The position numbers and the translations under genes are program-made. Shown piece by piece: positions 19,284 to 19,640 of a stretch of DNA of 19,640 bases. The notes beneath the pieces were generated by a model. The model had not been told where the DNA came from. It saw only the letters and a list, made by a program, of their open reading frames with translations, and did not search any database. Position 1 is the stretch's first letter. Every line of letters starts with the position of its first letter. Source of the DNA: Burkholderiaceae bacterium (GTDB lineage: Bacteria > Pseudomonadota > Gammaproteobacteria > Burkholderiales > Burkholderiaceae); the NCBI GenBank assembly GCA_017998575.1, contig JAGOCV010000040.1, positions 1-19,640 on the forward strand, read 5' to 3'.

Positions 19284-19640
19284 TCAGCCGCGTTGCGCGA
19301 AATCCCAGGCCATGCGCGCGAGCGGCGCGGCCCCGGCCGCGGCACTGAGCGCCTGCGCGCTGGAGGCCGTGCCCGCTTCGACACGCTTGGCGATGCCCTG
19401 AAGGATGGCCGCCAGGCGGAACAGGTTGTAGGCAAGGTAGAAGTTCCAGTCGGCCATCACGGCGCCCGGATCGGCACGGCCGGTACGCTCGCAATAGCGG
19501 CGCACATAGGTCTGCTCGTCGGGGATGCCCAGCGCCGCATGGTCGAGTCCGCCGATGCCGCGGAATGCGCCAGGCGGAATGTGCCAGGCCATGCAGTGAT
19601 AGCTGAAGTCGGCCAGCGGATGGCCGATGGTGGACAGCTC
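19284..19640 (-). CDS. Phosphotransferase-family (APH/choline-kinase-like) protein, C-terminal part
   Basis: This is the last 118 residues of a gene whose start is beyond the window; the frame is open from 19640 (ELSTIGHPLADFSYHC...) to the TGA at 19286-19284. The segment has GHPLADFSYH (the tail of the kinase core after the DFG-like region), then a helical part (EQTYVRRYCERTGRADPGAV, DWNFYLAYNLFRLAAILQG) typical of the APH family C-terminal helices in ACAD10/11-associated kinases. It probably phosphorylates a hydroxy-acyl-CoA or related metabolite ahead of the neighbouring dehydrogenase; this rests on the known role of mammalian ACAD10/11 and on gene order. The catalytic residues are outside the window. 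Confidence 0.88.
   Translation of the reverse strand, partial: ELSTIGHPLADFSYHCMAWHIPPGAFRGIGGLDHAALGIPDEQTYVRRYCERTGRADPGAVMADWNFYLAYNLFRLAAILQGIAKRVEAGTASSAQALSAAAGAAPLARMAWDFAQRG

Overview
The window is GC-rich (about 65% by eye), densely coded DNA. Gene content and protein style point to a beta-proteobacterium of the Burkholderiales, most like Comamonadaceae such as Variovorax. This is an inference from families (Bug/TctC binding protein, Rcp1-like response regulator, YihY/BrkB protein, YfcG-like GST, ACAD10/11-like acyl-CoA dehydrogenase); no rRNA or other marker gene is present. I see no phage, insertion sequence, CRISPR array or replication origin.

Layout. 1-495 is the 3' end of a sulfate ABC transporter ATPase gene (cysA). 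609-1303 (minus) is a single-domain response regulator overlapping a small unknown gene by ATGA. 1459-1535 (minus) is tRNA-Arg(TCT) with an encoded CCA. 1600-2489 (minus) holds three small genes: a hydrophilic protein, a lipoprotein and a two-helix membrane protein. 2710-6236 is a catabolic unit: a LacI-type repressor divergent from a Bug-type periplasmic binding protein and an amidohydrolase. Two related palindromes lie about 95 bp apart between the divergent genes. 6233-9944 is rich in small genes: short membrane, secreted and lipoprotein genes, several terminators, and a likely structured RNA transcribed from a strong promoter that overlaps an SOS-box-like palindrome. 9969-11646 is a small membrane protein plus a lipoprotein of the sorbosone/glucose dehydrogenase propeller family. 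11942-14116 is a membrane-anchored FtsH-like AAA+ metalloprotease. 14129-16439 carries a DUF3096 peptide, a glycine-zipper/DUF2383-type protein and a YihY/BrkB protein. 16506-17940 has a YfcG-like GST and a conserved unknown. 17952-19640 (minus) is an acyl-CoA dehydrogenase preceded by the 3' end of a phosphotransferase gene.

The most interesting signals are not genes. First, the hexamer TCCTAC recurs outside genes in the sense orientation, mostly 37-63 nt before start codons of small envelope or stress-type genes (2158, 6549, 7485, 8425, 8982, 9771, 16439; also near 8765 and 14531). I noticed no copy inside the large genes. It may mark an undescribed promoter class or regulon. Second, two copies of a hairpin-plus-terminator RNA element (7116-7178 and 9233-9290) differ only where the stem stays paired. 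The first copy ends a predicted transcript of about 190 nt whose promoter overlaps a CTGG-N8-CCAG palindrome.
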